NCBI RefSeq assembly: GCF_031624495.1 | Contig: NZ_JAMQOP010000007.1 | Coordinates: 1-64,000, forward strand | Source: Halogeometricum sp. S1BR25-6 | Lineage (GTDB): Archaea; Halobacteriota; Halobacteria; Halobacteriales; Haloferacaceae | DNA length: 64,000 nucleotides | Direction of reading: 5' to 3' | Part shown: positions 62,531-64,000 of the stretch, piece by piece | Position numbering within the stretch: position 1 is the first letter of the stretch | Layout of the letters: every line of letters starts with the position of its first letter | Notes under the pieces: model-generated | Seen by the model: the letters and a program-made list of their open reading frames with translations, nothing else | What the model was told of the DNA's origin: nothing | Databases searched by the model: none | Position numbers and translations under genes: made by a program

Positions 62531-63592
62531 CTAGAGCGTCAGCGTCATCGTTTTCATATCGACAAACGCAGTTTCGTACCCCTCGTGGCGAGAGGTTTGG
62601 GGTGGCGAATCGATAGTTATTGTGAACTCGTCACCAGACTGCACGTCCGAGACGACCGCGCCGTAGTGATAGCGCAGTTTGGGATCGATCGTCGACTGTA
62701 AGATTCCATCGAACACCGTGGACCCATCACGAGTCAACGTTCCCGAAACAGACATCATCGGGAGCATAGTTCGATTGTAAGGTGTCCGTGGCGACACGGC
62801 TAGATACTGCTGATTTCGATCTCCACCGAACCGCGATGCATCTTTGAGTATCGTCACTACAAATTTTGCGTCCCCGCTCGTCGTCGTTCCACGGACATCG
62901 CCAGGAAGCGCACCGGGTTTCGGGACCTGAGAACTCGGCAACGTCTCCATATTCATCAGATCAACTGCGCCCCTCGTTCCTTCCTTGTCTGCAGGGATAT
63001 CCGTATACGATATCTCTTCGAGTGTAGATTTTCTAAACTCAAACTCGAACGCGAATGAGACGTTTCCTTCGTTCCCTGACAGAGACCCCACCCGCCGAGT
63101 TGACGGACCGCCGACCCGTACTTCGACCGTATAGGAACCGTCTCCATTGAGTTGAGCGTTGTCACCGAAGTGGAACCCCATCGGTTGGGAGAGCATCGGC
63201 CACGGTGCGAACTGATCGACCGAGTTCCCGTTTTGAGTGATGTAGACCTGGGGGTTGATATCGGGAGGAATGATTTCCGTTTCTGTCTCCCATACGACCG
63301 GCATCAAGTGAAGCGAATCCTCTGGCTGGATGTCTACTTTTGAGATACCGTCCGGCTTCATTAGCCAGAATCGGTGGGCGTACGAATAGGTGAGTGCACA
63401 GCTATAGCCGCCTTGAGTCTTCACGTTCGATGTTTTCATCCCCTCGTAGTGGCTCGGGAAGTAGACGGCATCTGGTCGATTTTCAGGGAGTGGCGGGGCC
63501 CGCGCGGACTGCGTCTGAAACAGCCCTGTGCATCCCGCGAGGCCGATTAAGGACGTTCCTCCGAGAGTTCCGAAAACTTCACGACGACGCAT
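62531..63592 (-). CDS. P19-like (DUF7350) metal-binding lipoprotein 3
   Basis: 353 residues from MRRREVFGTLGGTSLIGLAG with lipobox LAGC. Same architecture as the other copies: PPLPENRPDAVYFPSHYEGM, TYSYAHRFW, SLHLMPVVWETETEIIPPDI, WPMLSQPMGFHFGDNAQLNG, and a second domain with KFVVTILKDASRFGGDRNQQ. Its start overlaps the end of the DyP peroxidase gene by 14 bases, so they share a transcript. Confidence 0.78.
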   Translation of the reverse strand: MRRREVFGTLGGTSLIGLAGCTGLFQTQSARAPPLPENRPDAVYFPSHYEGMKTSNVKTQGGYSCALTYSYAHRFWLMKPDGISKVDIQPEDSLHLMPVVWETETEIIPPDINPQVYITQNGNSVDQFAPWPMLSQPMGFHFGDNAQLNGDGSYTVEVRVGGPSTRRVGSLSGNEGNVSFAFEFEFRKSTLEEISYTDIPADKEGTRGAVDLMNMETLPSSQVPKPGALPGDVRGTTTSGDAKFVVTILKDASRFGGDRNQQYLAVSPRTPYNRTMLPMMSVSGTLTRDGSTVFDGILQSTIDPKLRYHYGAVVSDVQSGDEFTITIDSPPQTSRHEGYETAFVDMKTMTLTL

Positions 63593-64000
63593 TGTCTACC
63601 CCTTGAGGATTCTCAGACGGAAGTACGGGCGGAAGTGCACGCAACGGCCGTGGTGGCACTAAGTAGTTACCGCGGTGCTCTGTCTGAACATACTGGAGAA
63701 TCCCGTTATTGTTTCGTTGTCCAACCGCTGATTGTTCAACCACGTCAGTCCCGTTCATCGCTTCCCGCGTCGCCACAAAATCACTAATCCCTCGTTGGAG
63801 CGCCAGAAAATGGAGGCCTGCCTGTCCGCCGTCGGTTGAATCAAAATCCCGCCGGAGGATAACTGGGCTGTTGTTTTCGCGGGCGGATGTCATCTTCTGA
63901 GAATGACCGACGACACCCATTTCACGGGCGGTCTCAGTCGCGGGTCCGCAGTCCTCGACCTGACTACTCGTTCCGAGGTTATCTCCTGGTCCTTCCACGA
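63579..64000 (-). CDS. DyP-type peroxidase, C-terminal part
   Basis: The last 139 residues, cut by the window edge. Heme-side histidine in MGVVGHSQKM, the conserved arginines in PVILRRDFDSTDGG, and the GLHFLALQRGISDF strand identify a dye-decolorizing peroxidase. In EfeUOB systems a DyP (EfeB) supports iron uptake; here it is followed by a P19-like lipoprotein in the same operon. The real start lies outside the window. Confidence 0.8.
   Translation of the reverse strand, partial: VEGPGDNLGTSSQVEDCGPATETAREMGVVGHSQKMTSARENNSPVILRRDFDSTDGGQAGLHFLALQRGISDFVATREAMNGTDVVEQSAVGQRNNNGILQYVQTEHRGNYLVPPRPLRALPPVLPSENPQGVDNASS

Noticed and set aside
1-64000. CRISPR arrays, tRNA or rRNA genes
   Set aside because: No regularly spaced repeat-spacer pattern, no cloverleaf-like sequence with CCA-type acceptor context, and no conserved rRNA segments were noticed on reading; a covariance-model search was not possible.

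Overview
The window comes from a halophilic archaeon (class Halobacteria) and most likely from a plasmid or megaplasmid. Predicted proteins are strongly acidic, and many families are haloarchaea-specific: TFB, HalOD1, halocyanins, Tat lipoproteins, DUF7350 and DUF7521 (family names recalled, not searched). A complete replication and partition region lies in the middle: parA plus partner gene (30.6-31.8 kb), orc1/cdc6 (32.5-33.9 kb) and an origin with repeated 22-bp boxes (33.88-34.27 kb). No rRNA, tRNA or CRISPR array was seen.

Layout. 0-8.5 kb: small accessory genes, a VapBC pair, an alternative TFB and an archaeal ATPase. 8.5-15.3 kb: a second toxin-antitoxin pair cut by an IS5-family element that carries a passenger membrane gene, a decayed comA, an intact aconitase and a decayed IS701-like element. 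15.4-19.1 kb: a metal operon (DtxR-type regulator, multicopper oxidase, ZIP transporter, halocyanin). 19.2-29.5 kb: a dense accessory block (zinc-ribbon proteins, two DUF6166 genes, NikR with a divergent MFS transporter, a Mom-like GNAT, a frameshifted DUF6610 gene, an ArdC-like metalloprotease). 29.5-37.1 kb: a third toxin-antitoxin pair, partition, origin and a tyrosine recombinase. 37.7-64 kb: envelope and metal genes, including a SCO/beta-propeller operon, three intact and one decayed P19-like (DUF7350) lipoproteins with two paralogous polytopic membrane proteins, a calcium-exchanger-like protein, a broken arsenic locus, a pair of ASST-like beta-propellers, a Zn/Cd P-type ATPase-CDF operon, and a DyP peroxidase running off the right edge.

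Two shared DNA signals tie the accessory block together. One is a T-run followed by a CCC-n-GGG/GGGGTGCGGGG box about 45-70 bp before at least eight genes, including the TFB itself. The other is a paired TTAACCAAC motif at four loci. The Mom-like GNAT, the DUF6610 protein (TGT/DpdA-like features, tentative) and the ArdC-like protein together suggest a plasmid DNA-modification and anti-restriction module.

The window is rich in decay: frameshifts, in-frame amber codons and truncated genes. Several frameshifts are one-base losses in short homopolymers, so some may be sequencing errors rather than real mutations.
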